64,000 nucleotides of DNA from NCBI GenBank assembly GCA_020851035.1, contig JADZDM010000002.1, positions 191,995-255,994 of the forward strand, in the 5' to 3' direction. Below the pieces are notes generated by a model. The model worked only from the letters and a program-made list of their open reading frames with translations. It had not been told where the DNA came from and ran no database searches. Position numbers and translations under genes: made by a program. Source of the stretch: Gemmatimonadaceae bacterium (lineage in GTDB: Bacteria > Gemmatimonadota > Gemmatimonadetes > Gemmatimonadales > Gemmatimonadaceae). Within the stretch, counting starts at the first letter, position 1; every line of letters begins with the position of its first letter. Positions 48,293-56,866 of this stretch are shown piece by piece.

Positions 48293-48323
48293 GCGGCAGC
48301 ACGCCGTAGCCCGGTGCTGCCGC
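48293..48323 (+). terminator. hairpin after S9 peptidase gene
   Basis: GCGGCAGCAC and GTGCTGCCGC form a perfect 10-base stem around an 11-base loop, starting 13 bases past the stop. No T run follows, so termination may need a factor. Confidence 0.55.
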
Positions 48324-48401
48324 AGCCGGAATGCGCCACCTGCGCCGGTGTCTCGCGCCGGCGGGGTGGCCGCTGGTCCGCATCGTGCATGACCGCGTCG
48401 C

Positions 48402-49619
48402 ATGAGCGAACCGGAACGCATGAACCTGACCTCGGGCAGTCCATTCTGGATGGTCAAGAACGGCATCCGGCCGCCGCGACCCACGCTGGATGGCGCCGAG
48501 CGGTGTGATGTGGCCGTGATCGGTGCCGGCGTGACAGGAGCGCTCGTCGCCGATGCCCTCACGACGGCCGGTCTCGACGTCGTGGTCGTGGACAGGCGCG
48601 AATCGGGGGGTGGCAGCACGGCGGCGAGCACGGCGCTCCTGCAATACGAGATCGACCTCGAGCTGACCGCGCTCTCGAAGGTCGTCGGTGCCGCGCACGC
48701 CGAGCGCGCGTACCGCGCGTCGCTGGACGCCGTGCACGCCCTCGGCCGGCTCGCCACGGAGCTCGGTGGCTGCGACTTCGCGCGGCGCCCGAGCCTCTAT
48801 CTCGCGTCCACGCGGCGCGATGCACAGCGGCTGGAGCGCGAGGCCGCCGCGCGGGCGTCGATCGGGATCGAGGCGAGCTGGTGGACCCGCGCGGACGTGG
48901 ATGCGACGTACGGCTTCCCCGGCTTCGGCGCCGTGCGCAGCGTGGACGCCGCGGAGGTCGACGCGCTGGCGCTCACCCGTGCGCTCCTCGATCGCGCGGC
49001 CGCACGCGGTGCGCGCTGGTTCGAGCAAACCGACGTGTGCGCCGCTGACAGCCAGGGCGGCAGGATCCACCTCCGCACTCGCGACGGCGCCACGATCGAC
49101 GCGCGCCATGCCATCTGCGCGGTGGGATACGACCTGCCCGCCTTCGTGCGGCAGGACCGCGTCGCGCTGCACAGCACGTATGCGCTGGCCACGCATCGCC
49201 TCCCCGACCTCGGGACGTGGGATGACCGCTGCCTGGTCTGGGAATCCGCGCGGCCCTACACCTACATGCGCAGCACCGCCGACAACCGGGTGATCATCGG
49301 CGGCGAGGATGTCGGCTTCCGCGACGCGGCCTGGCGCGACCGCCTGTTGCCGGGCCGGACACGCAAGCTCGAGCAGCAGCTCCGGCGGCTGCTCCCATCG
49401 CTCCGCACCGAGACGGCGTTCGAGTGGGCCGGTACCTTCGCCGAGACCCCCGATGGCCTCCCCTACATCGGGGCCGACGAGCGTTATCCGGGCATCCTCT
49501 TCGCCCTCGGCTACGGCGGCAACGGCATCACCTTCAGCGCCATCGCCGCCGCCATCCTCACCGCCACCTGCACCGGCGAGACGCACCCTGACGCGGACCT
49601 GTTCCGGATGGATCGCTGA
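48402..49619 (+). CDS. FAD-dependent oxidoreductase (DAO family)
   Basis: This is a 405-residue D-amino-acid-oxidase-type flavoprotein. The FAD dinucleotide fold lies at about 37-65 (DVAVIGAGVTGALVADAL then DVVVVDRRESGGGSTAAS). A substrate domain follows, and the C-terminal FAD loop shows VIIGGEDVGFRD and then GYGGNGITFS. Family members oxidise amines or amino acids (glycine oxidase, sarcosine oxidase). The partner substrate is unknown. Two starts are near each other (48402, 48420); neither has a good ribosome site. It is convergent with the M20 peptidase gene. Confidence 0.88.
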   Translation: MSEPERMNLTSGSPFWMVKNGIRPPRPTLDGAERCDVAVIGAGVTGALVADALTTAGLDVVVVDRRESGGGSTAASTALLQYEIDLELTALSKVVGAAHAERAYRASLDAVHALGRLATELGGCDFARRPSLYLASTRRDAQRLEREAAARASIGIEASWWTRADVDATYGFPGFGAVRSVDAAEVDALALTRALLDRAAARGARWFEQTDVCAADSQGGRIHLRTRDGATIDARHAICAVGYDLPAFVRQDRVALHSTYALATHRLPDLGTWDDRCLVWESARPYTYMRSTADNRVIIGGEDVGFRDAAWRDRLLPGRTRKLEQQLRRLLPSLRTETAFEWAGTFAETPDGLPYIGADERYPGILFALGYGGNGITFSAIAAAILTATCTGETHPDADLFRMDR

Positions 49620-49730
49620 GCGCAGGGAGCGTCCGACGCCCGCCGGCTGCGCAGCAACACCCTGACACGGAACGGCACCACGCCGCACGGCCCCGCCGCA
49701 GCACCGAACCGGCGTGGCCGGCACCGGCGC

Positions 49731-51071
49731 TCACTTCACGACGGCAGCCCGCGTGACGCGATGGAGGAGCACGGCAGTCCGGGCGACCTGCATCGCGACC
49801 GTGCGCGTGAGCAGCGTCTCGTGCACGGTGTGGCCGCCGGTGCCGCCGGGCCCGAGGCCGTCGATGACCTGCGGCACAGTGGCGGCGATGAAGGAGACGT
49901 CGGCCGCGCCGGCGCGGGCAGGATTGTCCATCCCCACCGGCCCGAAGCCGAGGTCGCGGCTGGCGCGGTCGAAGGCCGCCAGCAGCGCACGATTCCCCTC
50001 GGTGGGTGCCATCGGCGGATAACCGTCGTCAAAGGTCAGCGTGGCGGTGGTGTGTGGAACGGCCGTGGCGACGATGGCCTGCATCCGCGCCTTCGCCTGC
50101 GTCACCGCCTCGGGTGAGATCACGCGCAGGTCGCCGGTCACGGTGAAGTGTTCAGGGATCACGTTGCTCTTGCCGAAGGCCGTGCCGCGGGTGCCGGTGC
50201 TGTCGAGCGTGATGGTGGTGCCGCCGAGTGCCACGCCGGCGTTGAAGGTGCGCAGCGGGTCACCGCCGAGCTGCAGGCGGAACTCGTTCAGGAGCCGCGC
50301 GGCTTCGTAGATCGCTCCGGGGCCGATGTCGGCGCGGAACACCTGCGAGGAGTGTGCCGGCGTGCCGGTGACGTGCAGCGTCCAGCCGGTGAAGCCACGG
50401 CGCGCCGCCACCGCCGTGCGGGGATCACCATCGCCGTCCTCGAATCCGATCGCCACCTGCGCGCGTGCCCCTGCCTCCACCAGCGCCTGCCGCGCCAGTG
50501 CGATCGGCTCGCCGGGCTCCTCCTCGTCGCCGGTGAGCACGACGGTGATGTTCATGCGGGCCAGCTGTCCGGACGCCTGCAGCGCCTTCAGCGCCTGCAG
50601 CATGACCACGTCTCCCCCCTTCATGTCGGTGGCCCCCGGTCCGCGGACCGTGCTGTCGCTGAGCCGCGTCCAGCGCTGGAACGGGCTGTCGGACTCGAAC
50701 ACCGTGTCGAGGTGTCCGATCAGCAGCACACGCGGTCCCACGCCGGTGCGTTCCGCCACCAGGTGCCCGGCCCTCCCGAACGCTGCGCCATCCACCCACC
50801 GCGTGGTGAAGCCGAGCGCATCGTACTCGGCGCGCAACACGCGCCCCACCTCGCGCACACCCACCAGGTTCTGCGTGCCGCTGTTGATGTTCACCAGCCG
50901 CTCCAGCAGTGCCAGCGCCTCGTCCTCGTGGGTGAGCGCGTGACGGGCGAGGGCGCGTTCCACCCGGCTCAGGGAGTCGGCGGCCGCCGGCGCGACGCCG
51001 CTGCGCGGCGCGGGCGGCCGGGTGAACGAGAGCGGCAGCAGCAGGGCCGCCAGCATGGCGTGGTGGCGCAT
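49731..51071 (-). CDS. secreted M20 family metallopeptidase (glutamate carboxypeptidase-like)
   Basis: This is a 446-residue exported zinc peptidase. After a short signal sequence (MLAALLLPLSF) the M20 motifs appear in order: GHLDTVFE (H120, D122), DMKGGD with bridging Asp149, and the catalytic pair GDEEEPG (E183/E184). A dimerisation lid follows (GWTLHVTGTPAHSSQV). The best match is the carboxypeptidase G2 subfamily, which removes C-terminal glutamate, with the NSGTQN start motif. The gene lies head to head with an acyl-CoA ligase gene; the 181-base gap holds both promoters. Confidence 0.9.
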   Translation of the reverse strand: MRHHAMLAALLLPLSFTRPPAPRSGVAPAAADSLSRVERALARHALTHEDEALALLERLVNINSGTQNLVGVREVGRVLRAEYDALGFTTRWVDGAAFGRAGHLVAERTGVGPRVLLIGHLDTVFESDSPFQRWTRLSDSTVRGPGATDMKGGDVVMLQALKALQASGQLARMNITVVLTGDEEEPGEPIALARQALVEAGARAQVAIGFEDGDGDPRTAVAARRGFTGWTLHVTGTPAHSSQVFRADIGPGAIYEAARLLNEFRLQLGGDPLRTFNAGVALGGTTITLDSTGTRGTAFGKSNVIPEHFTVTGDLRVISPEAVTQAKARMQAIVATAVPHTTATLTFDDGYPPMAPTEGNRALLAAFDRASRDLGFGPVGMDNPARAGAADVSFIAATVPQVIDGLGPGGTGGHTVHETLLTRTVAMQVARTAVLLHRVTRAAVVK

Positions 51072-51252
51072 CGGGGAATTCCACAGGAGAGGTCGGCCCG
51101 GGGGCCGGAAGACGGGACGGCGATGGTGCGGGTCCTGCCGCGCCCGGAAAATACCGTGGGGCGCCGATGCGCGCCTTGCGGGCCCGCTGCCCCGGCGGTC
51201 GATTCAGCGCCACACCGAACCGTCGAATGGCCGCCTCCGGGAGACTGCGCAC

Positions 51253-52929
51253 ATGCTTGACTCCACGATGATGGACTACCAGCTCACGATCCCGTCGATC
51301 CTCGAGCGGGCACGGCGCATGTATCCCGGGCAGGAGATCGTCTCCGTGATGCCGGCCGGCGTGGATCCGGAGACCAAGGCACCGATTCCGGCGGTGCACC
51401 GCACCACCTTCGGCGAGACGTATCCGCGCGTGATGCAGCTCTGCAACGCGCTCGTCGCCGCCGGCGTGGCGCCAGGCGACCGGGTGGCCACGATGGCGCT
51501 CAACACCTTCCGGCACTACGAGCTGTATTTCGGCGTGCCCTCGGTCGGCGCGGTGTGCCACATGGTGAACATCCGCCTGCCGCTGGAGCAGATCGCCTAC
51601 ATCCTGAACCATGCCGAGGACCGCATCCTCTTCATCGAGAATGTCTTCGCCGGCATGATCCCGCTGATCCGGCAGCATGCCCCGATGGTCGCCACGATCG
51701 TGGTGCTGGGCCCGGTGCCGGGTGGCCTGCCGCCGGGCACGATCGACTACGAGGCGTTCCTGGCCACACAGCCCGCGACGTTCACCTACCCGCACATCGA
51801 CGAGCGCCAGGCGAGCGGCATGTGCTACACCAGCGGCACCACCGGTGAGCCGAAGGGCGTGCTTTACAGCCACCGCGCGATCACGCTCCACAGCCTGGCC
51901 AGCCTCAGCGCCGACCTGCTGGGCGTGAACTCGCGGCAGTGCATCATGCCGATCGTGCCGATGTTCCACGTCAACGGGTGGGGATATCCGTACACGTGCG
52001 CGATGACCGGGGCGAAGCAGGTGTTCATGAGCGTCTTCACCGACGCGAAGAGCATCGCACGCGTCGTGGCCGCGGAGAGCGTGACGGTGGTGGCGGGCGT
52101 GCCCACGATCTTCCTCGGGCTGCTGGACGAGATGGACCGCGCCAAGGCCGCCGGCACGCCGCACCACCTGCCGTCACTGACCACGCTGGTGATCGGCGGC
52201 TCCTCCACCCCGCGCGCGCTGATCGCCGGATTCGGCGACCGGCACGGCGTGCACGTGACGCCCGCGTGGGGCATGACCGAGACCACGCCGCTCGGCACGG
52301 CCAATCCCGTGCGCGCCGGGGACATGCCCGATGACGTCGAGCGGAAGTACGACCGCATGGTGTACAGCGGGAAGATGTCGCCGCTGGTGGAGCTGAAGCT
52401 GGTGGATGACGCCGGCTCGGAGCTGCCGTGGGGCACCGGTGAACCCGGGCGGCTGCTGATCCGCGGCCCGTGGATCACCGGCAGCTACTACCACAATCCC
52501 GCGGCCACGGCCGCCACGCAGGTGGACGGCTGGTTCGACACCGGCGACATCGCCACCATCGACCTCGATGGCCTGATGATGATCCAGGACCGCGCCAAGG
52601 ACCTGATCAAGTCCGGGGGCGAGTGGATCAGCAGCGTGGACCTCGAGAACCAGCTGATGGGGCACCCGGCGGTGCGCGAGGCCGCGGTGATCGCCGTGCC
52701 GCACCCGACGTGGGACGAGCGGCCGCTCGGCGTGATCGTGCTGCGTGACCCGGCCGTGGTGCCGACGAAGGCGCAGCTCGACCAGCACCTGCTCGAACGC
52801 GCCGTGGCGAAGTGGCAGCTCCCCGACGCGTACGAGTTCGTGGACGAGATCCCGAAGACCACCGTGGGCAAGTTCCTGAAGCGCGCGCTGCGCGAGCGGT
52901 TCAGGGACTACGTGCTGCCGGCAGGCTGA
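51253..52929 (+). CDS. AMP-dependent acyl-CoA ligase (AlkK-like)
   Basis: This is a 558-residue acyl-CoA synthetase of the ANL superfamily, probably acting on medium- or long-chain fatty acids. The adenylate P-loop reads CYTSGTTGEPKGVLYSH (about 198-214), A5 is GMTETTP, A7 is GWFDTGDIATID and A8 is DRAKDLIKSGGEWISSVDLE, with the catalytic lysine in PKTTVGKFLKR near the end. The start at 51253 is preceded by GGGAG. It converges on the Gfo/Idh-type gene with a 9-base gap. Its products would be CoA esters feeding beta-oxidation; propionate activation is not excluded but the family favours longer chains. Confidence 0.92.
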   Translation: MLDSTMMDYQLTIPSILERARRMYPGQEIVSVMPAGVDPETKAPIPAVHRTTFGETYPRVMQLCNALVAAGVAPGDRVATMALNTFRHYELYFGVPSVGAVCHMVNIRLPLEQIAYILNHAEDRILFIENVFAGMIPLIRQHAPMVATIVVLGPVPGGLPPGTIDYEAFLATQPATFTYPHIDERQASGMCYTSGTTGEPKGVLYSHRAITLHSLASLSADLLGVNSRQCIMPIVPMFHVNGWGYPYTCAMTGAKQVFMSVFTDAKSIARVVAAESVTVVAGVPTIFLGLLDEMDRAKAAGTPHHLPSLTTLVIGGSSTPRALIAGFGDRHGVHVTPAWGMTETTPLGTANPVRAGDMPDDVERKYDRMVYSGKMSPLVELKLVDDAGSELPWGTGEPGRLLIRGPWITGSYYHNPAATAATQVDGWFDTGDIATIDLDGLMMIQDRAKDLIKSGGEWISSVDLENQLMGHPAVREAAVIAVPHPTWDERPLGVIVLRDPAVVPTKAQLDQHLLERAVAKWQLPDAYEFVDEIPKTTVGKFLKRALRERFRDYVLPAG

Positions 52930-52938
52930 CGGCGCTCG

Positions 52939-54324
52939 TCAGAACGTCGGGCGGCTGCCGCTCCACTGGCCGCGCGTGAAGTCGGGAAAGCGCACCGGCA
53001 TGCTGCCGCGCCGGTTGGACAGCTCGCTCAGCGGGCCCGGGGCGCTCCAGGCGGCCGCGTCGTACACGTCCATGTCCGGCGTGAGTCCCTCGCGGATCAG
53101 CTGCACGAGGCGGTACGCCATCACGTAGTCCATGCCGCCGTGGCCGCCGGCACGCGCCTTCTCGCCGACTTCGCGCCACAGGCGATGCTCGTGCTTCGCC
53201 TTGTACGGGTCGACCTGCGTCCAGCGATCCTCCTGCCCCTCACCCTCCACGTACACCCGCGCCGGGTAGTCCTCGAAGATCCCCTTCGTGCCCTGCACCG
53301 AGTTGATGCGCGAGTAGGGGCGCGGGCTGCTCACGTCGTGCTCGAGCCGGATGGTGCGCCCCTTCGCGGTCTTGATCAGCGACACGTTCAGGTCGCCGGT
53401 GACATACGTCTCCTGCCACTTCGGCGAGTCCTTCGGTTCGTGGTCGGCCCGCCACTTCGTGAGCCCCATCTCGGGCGTGCTCATCGACACCAGGTAGTCG
53501 AACCGGTCGCCACGGTTGATGTCCATGAACGCCGCCACCGGCCCGAGGCCGTGCGTGGGATACAGGTTGCTGTTGCGCAGTGTGTGGTGGGCGCGGCGCC
53601 AGAGCCCCTCATCCCTGTTCTCGAAGAGGATCTCGCGCAGGTCGTGGTTGTACGCGGCACCACCATGCTTGATCTCGCCGAACACCCCGGCGCGCACCAT
53701 GTTCAGCACCAGCAGCTCGTTGTAGCCGTAGCTGCAGTTCTCGAGCATGATGCAGTGCCGGCGCGAGCGTTCCGACGCCTCGACCAGCTTCCAGCAGTCC
53801 TCGATGGTGTACGCGGCCGGCACCTCGGTGGCGGCATGCTTCCCCGCCTTCATCGCCGCCAGGCACACCGGCACGTGCCACTGCCACGGCGTGGCAGTGT
53901 AGACGAGGTCGATGTCGTCGCGCAGCACCAGCTGCTCGTACGCATGGTCACCCTCGGTGAAGCGGGCGGGCTCGTAGGTGTGGCCGGCATCGCGCACCTG
54001 CTTCGCGGCACGCTCGACCTTCTCCGGCACCGTGTCGCAGAGCGCCGTGATGCGCACGTTGTCGACCCCCAGCAGCTCGTGCAGCACCGACCGGCCGCGC
54101 AGCCCGGTGCCGACGATCGCGACGCGCACCACGTCGCGTCGCTCGAACGGCACGCCGACCATCGTCGGCGCGGCGCGCACCGGCTCGGGCAAGGCCAGCG
54201 GCAGCAGGTGGGCCGGCCCCTCCGCGGCGCGCGCCGCCGGGACGCCGAGCACGAAGCCGGCACCGGTGAGCGCGGCGCCCTTGAGCAGGTCGCGGCGCGA
54301 GAGATCGTCGGGGGTGTCGCTCAT
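52939..54324 (-). CDS. Gfo/Idh/MocA-family protein with Tat signal, GH109-like
   Basis: This 461-residue protein starts with a Tat signal (LSRRDLLKGAALTGAGFVLG). A Rossmann fold follows with VAIVGTGLRG near residue 68. The central region TEVPAAYTIEDCWKLVEAS and NSNLYPTHGLGPVAAFMDIN is the diagnostic pattern of the GH109 alpha-N-acetylgalactosaminidase group, which uses bound NAD. It is probably exported folded with its cofactor. It ends the three-gene minus-strand cluster, 23 bases after the galactokinase-like gene. Members outside GH109 (sugar dehydrogenases) share the fold, so the activity should be taken as probable, not proven. Confidence 0.85.
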   Translation of the reverse strand: MSDTPDDLSRRDLLKGAALTGAGFVLGVPAARAAEGPAHLLPLALPEPVRAAPTMVGVPFERRDVVRVAIVGTGLRGRSVLHELLGVDNVRITALCDTVPEKVERAAKQVRDAGHTYEPARFTEGDHAYEQLVLRDDIDLVYTATPWQWHVPVCLAAMKAGKHAATEVPAAYTIEDCWKLVEASERSRRHCIMLENCSYGYNELLVLNMVRAGVFGEIKHGGAAYNHDLREILFENRDEGLWRRAHHTLRNSNLYPTHGLGPVAAFMDINRGDRFDYLVSMSTPEMGLTKWRADHEPKDSPKWQETYVTGDLNVSLIKTAKGRTIRLEHDVSSPRPYSRINSVQGTKGIFEDYPARVYVEGEGQEDRWTQVDPYKAKHEHRLWREVGEKARAGGHGGMDYVMAYRLVQLIREGLTPDMDVYDAAAWSAPGPLSELSNRRGSMPVRFPDFTRGQWSGSRPTF

Positions 54325-54347
54325 CGGGACGGGGGCGTGAAGGTGGA

Positions 54348-55751
54348 TCAGGTCAGGGGGTCGTCGTCGGCCCACGTGGTGGCAGCGGGACCGGCGGCCG
54401 TGCGGAAGAACATCGCGCGCGCACCGGCCACGGGGAACTGCTGCCGGTAGGCGGAGGCCCACCGCGCCTCGAACGACGCCTGGCCGGCATCCACCAGCGC
54501 CCAGACGCTGCCACCGAAGCCCGCACCGAACGCGGATGCCGCCGTCGCACCGCTCGCACGTGCCATCCGCACCAGTGCGATGGTCTCCGGCACCTGGTTG
54601 CCGAGCCACTCCTCCGCCGCTTCCTGCGAGCGCGCCGTCACGGCGCCGAGCGCGGGCCAGTCCTGCGCTGCGAACGCGGCGGCGGCGGCGGGGATCAGCG
54701 TGTAGGTCTCGAGCAGGAACTGGTCGAGCCGCATCCGCAGCACGTCCGCGCTGAAGGCCTCGGTGGCATGCGTGCGCGCCACGTCCCGCAGCACCTCGAT
54801 CGCCCCCGGCCCGCTCTCGGCCGCCACCGCGAGCGAGTGGTCGTCGCGACCCGTCTCGTCGTTCCAGCGCGCCAGCAGGTGCCGCACCATCAGCGAGGCC
54901 CGGTTGTACTGCGCGCGCGCGCCGGCGGACTTCTCCGCCACCACCCCCGAGGCCGCGATCACGAAGCACTTGTCCGCCGGCAGCGCGTACGACCCGAGCC
55001 GGCGCACGGGCATCCAGCCGAAGTCCACGACATGCCCAGGCTCCGCGCAGAGGATCGCGGTCTGGTCCTGGCAGCCGCCAAGCGTCCCGACGCCGGCGTC
55101 GCCGAGCAGCGGGCCGAAGGACCCGCCGTGCTCCATCGCCCCCAGGTAGCCGCCGAGCGCCACGCGATCGGGAAGGACCTGCCGCCAGGTGTCCGTGCGC
55201 GGCAGGCGGTTGATCGCCGCGATGGCGAGGAAGGTCCCGATCATCAGCGCCGACGATGAACTGGCGCCCGCCGCCGGTGGGAGGTCGCTCGCGAACGCGA
55301 TGTCCACCCCGTGCACGGCCGCCGGGAAGTTGCGCGTCACGCGCCGGACGACCGTCGCGACGTAGTTGGACCAGTCACCATCCGGTGCGCCCGCCGTTTC
55401 GTCCAGCGGCATCTCGCAGTGGAGCTCCGGTGCGCGGCCACCCGGGTGCAGCGGGTCGGGCACCGGCGCGCCGAGCACGCGCAGCATGCGATCGGTGCGC
55501 GGCGCGGCCCGCACGCAGAAGCCGTTCGTGACCGCCGTCAGCAGCGATCGCCCGCCCGCGTAGTCGGTGTGCTTGCCGAACACCTCGATGCGGCCCGGCA
55601 CCCAGGCACTCACGCGCCCCGCCTGCGCGGCGCCGTGCCGGTCGAGGGCGCGGTCGCACGCCGCCAGCATCTGCGCCTTGACCGCAGCCCCGTCACCGCT
55701 GAAGCCGAGTGCGCGCAATCGCGGGACGAATGCCTGCTGGTCCCGCGCCAT
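54348..55751 (-). CDS. GHMP sugar kinase, galactokinase-like
   Basis: This is a 467-residue sugar-1-kinase. The galactokinase signature appears as GRIEVFGKHTDYAGG (53-67), the ATP loop as LPPAAGASSSSAL, and the C-terminal motif as SAFGAGFGGSVWALV. Galactokinases normally have GEHTDY here; the Glu is replaced by Lys60, at the place that contacts the sugar C6 side. The sugar may therefore not be plain galactose. Its start overlaps the stop of the nucleotidyltransferase gene by ATGA, and a GH109-like gene follows, so a salvage pathway from polymer to nucleotide sugar is likely. Confidence 0.88.
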   Translation of the reverse strand: MARDQQAFVPRLRALGFSGDGAAVKAQMLAACDRALDRHGAAQAGRVSAWVPGRIEVFGKHTDYAGGRSLLTAVTNGFCVRAAPRTDRMLRVLGAPVPDPLHPGGRAPELHCEMPLDETAGAPDGDWSNYVATVVRRVTRNFPAAVHGVDIAFASDLPPAAGASSSSALMIGTFLAIAAINRLPRTDTWRQVLPDRVALGGYLGAMEHGGSFGPLLGDAGVGTLGGCQDQTAILCAEPGHVVDFGWMPVRRLGSYALPADKCFVIAASGVVAEKSAGARAQYNRASLMVRHLLARWNDETGRDDHSLAVAAESGPGAIEVLRDVARTHATEAFSADVLRMRLDQFLLETYTLIPAAAAAFAAQDWPALGAVTARSQEAAEEWLGNQVPETIALVRMARASGATAASAFGAGFGGSVWALVDAGQASFEARWASAYRQQFPVAGARAMFFRTAAGPAATTWADDDPLT

Positions 55752-56563
55752 CAGAGATCCACCGGGCGGTCCCGCAGCACGGCGGCCACGCTCTCGATGT
55801 CACCGCGCGTGGACAGGTCGAGCACACCGGCATCACTCTCCACCACCCGGAATCGCTCGCCGAGCGCGCCCATCGCGATCCGCACCGCGTCCTGCAGCTC
55901 CAGTTCACCGCGGACACTGGGCTGCACCCGGCGGCACGCCTCGTAGATCACGGGCGAGAAGGACCAGAGGTTCATGCTCACCAGCGAGTGATCGACGAGC
56001 GCCGCGTACGTGGCCTCGTCCGGCTTCTCGACGATGCCGGTCAGGAACCCGTCGGCATCGCGCTGCAGCAGGGCGAACTGCCGCACCCGCTCCGCCGGGA
56101 TGTTGCTGTTGGCGATCAGCCCCTGCAGCCCGAACCCGACCACCCCCGACCCGCCCGCGTCGGCCAGTGCGCGGCACGCCACCACGGGATAGTAGTTGTC
56201 GCCGTTCATCACCAGCACCGTCTCCCCGTCCGCGAACGGCTCGGCCGCCGCAACGGCGCCGGCGGTGCCATCGGGCGTGGGCTGGATGGCGTAGTGCACG
56301 CGGATGCGCCGGAGCGTCAGCGCATCGTAGTACGTGCGGATCGCGGCGTGCTCCGGGCCGATGACGAGGCACACATCGGTGATGCCCGCGTCGGCGAGTC
56401 CCGTCATCGCATGGTCGAGGAACGGGCGCCCGATCGGGATCATCGCCTTCACACCACCGGCCGCCACCTGCGCCTGCGCCGCATCGAGTCGCGCCGCAGT
56501 GTCCTCGCGTCGCATGCGGGTGCCCAGCCCGCGGGCCAGGATCACGGCTTTGCATGTTCCCAT
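55751..56563 (-). CDS. sugar-1-phosphate nucleotidyltransferase
   Basis: This 270-residue protein has the nucleotidyltransferase fold. The nucleotide loop reads ILARGLGTRMRR (usually LAGGxGTRL) and is followed by KAMIPIGRPFLDHAM. VLVMNGDNYYPV carries the metal-binding Asp, EKPDEATYAALV follows, and SMNLWSFSP completes the pattern. Such enzymes attach an NTP to a sugar-1-phosphate. It is first in a minus-strand run with the galactokinase-like and GH109-like genes, with a 4-base ATGA overlap. The combination suggests activation of a sugar-1-phosphate made by the next gene. Product identity (UDP-, dTDP- or GDP-) cannot be read off. Confidence 0.88.
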   Translation of the reverse strand: MGTCKAVILARGLGTRMRREDTAARLDAAQAQVAAGGVKAMIPIGRPFLDHAMTGLADAGITDVCLVIGPEHAAIRTYYDALTLRRIRVHYAIQPTPDGTAGAVAAAEPFADGETVLVMNGDNYYPVVACRALADAGGSGVVGFGLQGLIANSNIPAERVRQFALLQRDADGFLTGIVEKPDEATYAALVDHSLVSMNLWSFSPVIYEACRRVQPSVRGELELQDAVRIAMGALGERFRVVESDAGVLDLSTRGDIESVAAVLRDRPVDL

Positions 56564-56781
56564 CAGGTCGTCACGTCCCTCACCCAGCGCCCCGGCATCC
56601 GCGGGTCCGGCGTCCACGCGCCTGTGCGCGCACGACCGCGCACCGGTGTGCGCGTACACTGCGCAAAGAAACGGACGGGGTGGTTCGTCGCCACGGCTGT
56701 CGGCTCCGGCGAGGGGTGTGTGGCCGGTCGCAGCCTGCCTCCCGCGGCAATCATCCCCCGGCGAAGAAGCTCCGGCGCGAG

Positions 56782-56810
56782 TTGACACGCCCACCGGGAA
56801 CCGCGAAGAT
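56782..56810 (+). promoter_or_regulatory. sigma-70-type promoter of hybrid histidine kinase gene
   Basis: A perfect -35 box TTGACA (56782) is followed after exactly 17 bases by GAAGAT (56805), a weak -10. Transcription would begin near 56817, before both candidate start codons. The rest of the 303-base gap (56564-56866) is GC-rich; nothing else is evident in it apart from GCGC-rich short repeats around 56620-56660. Confidence 0.5.
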
Positions 56811-56866
56811 GTGCCGTCCGCCGGGCCCTGCCGTTGCGTCCGGCCAACCTCTCGAGGCCGGGAATC

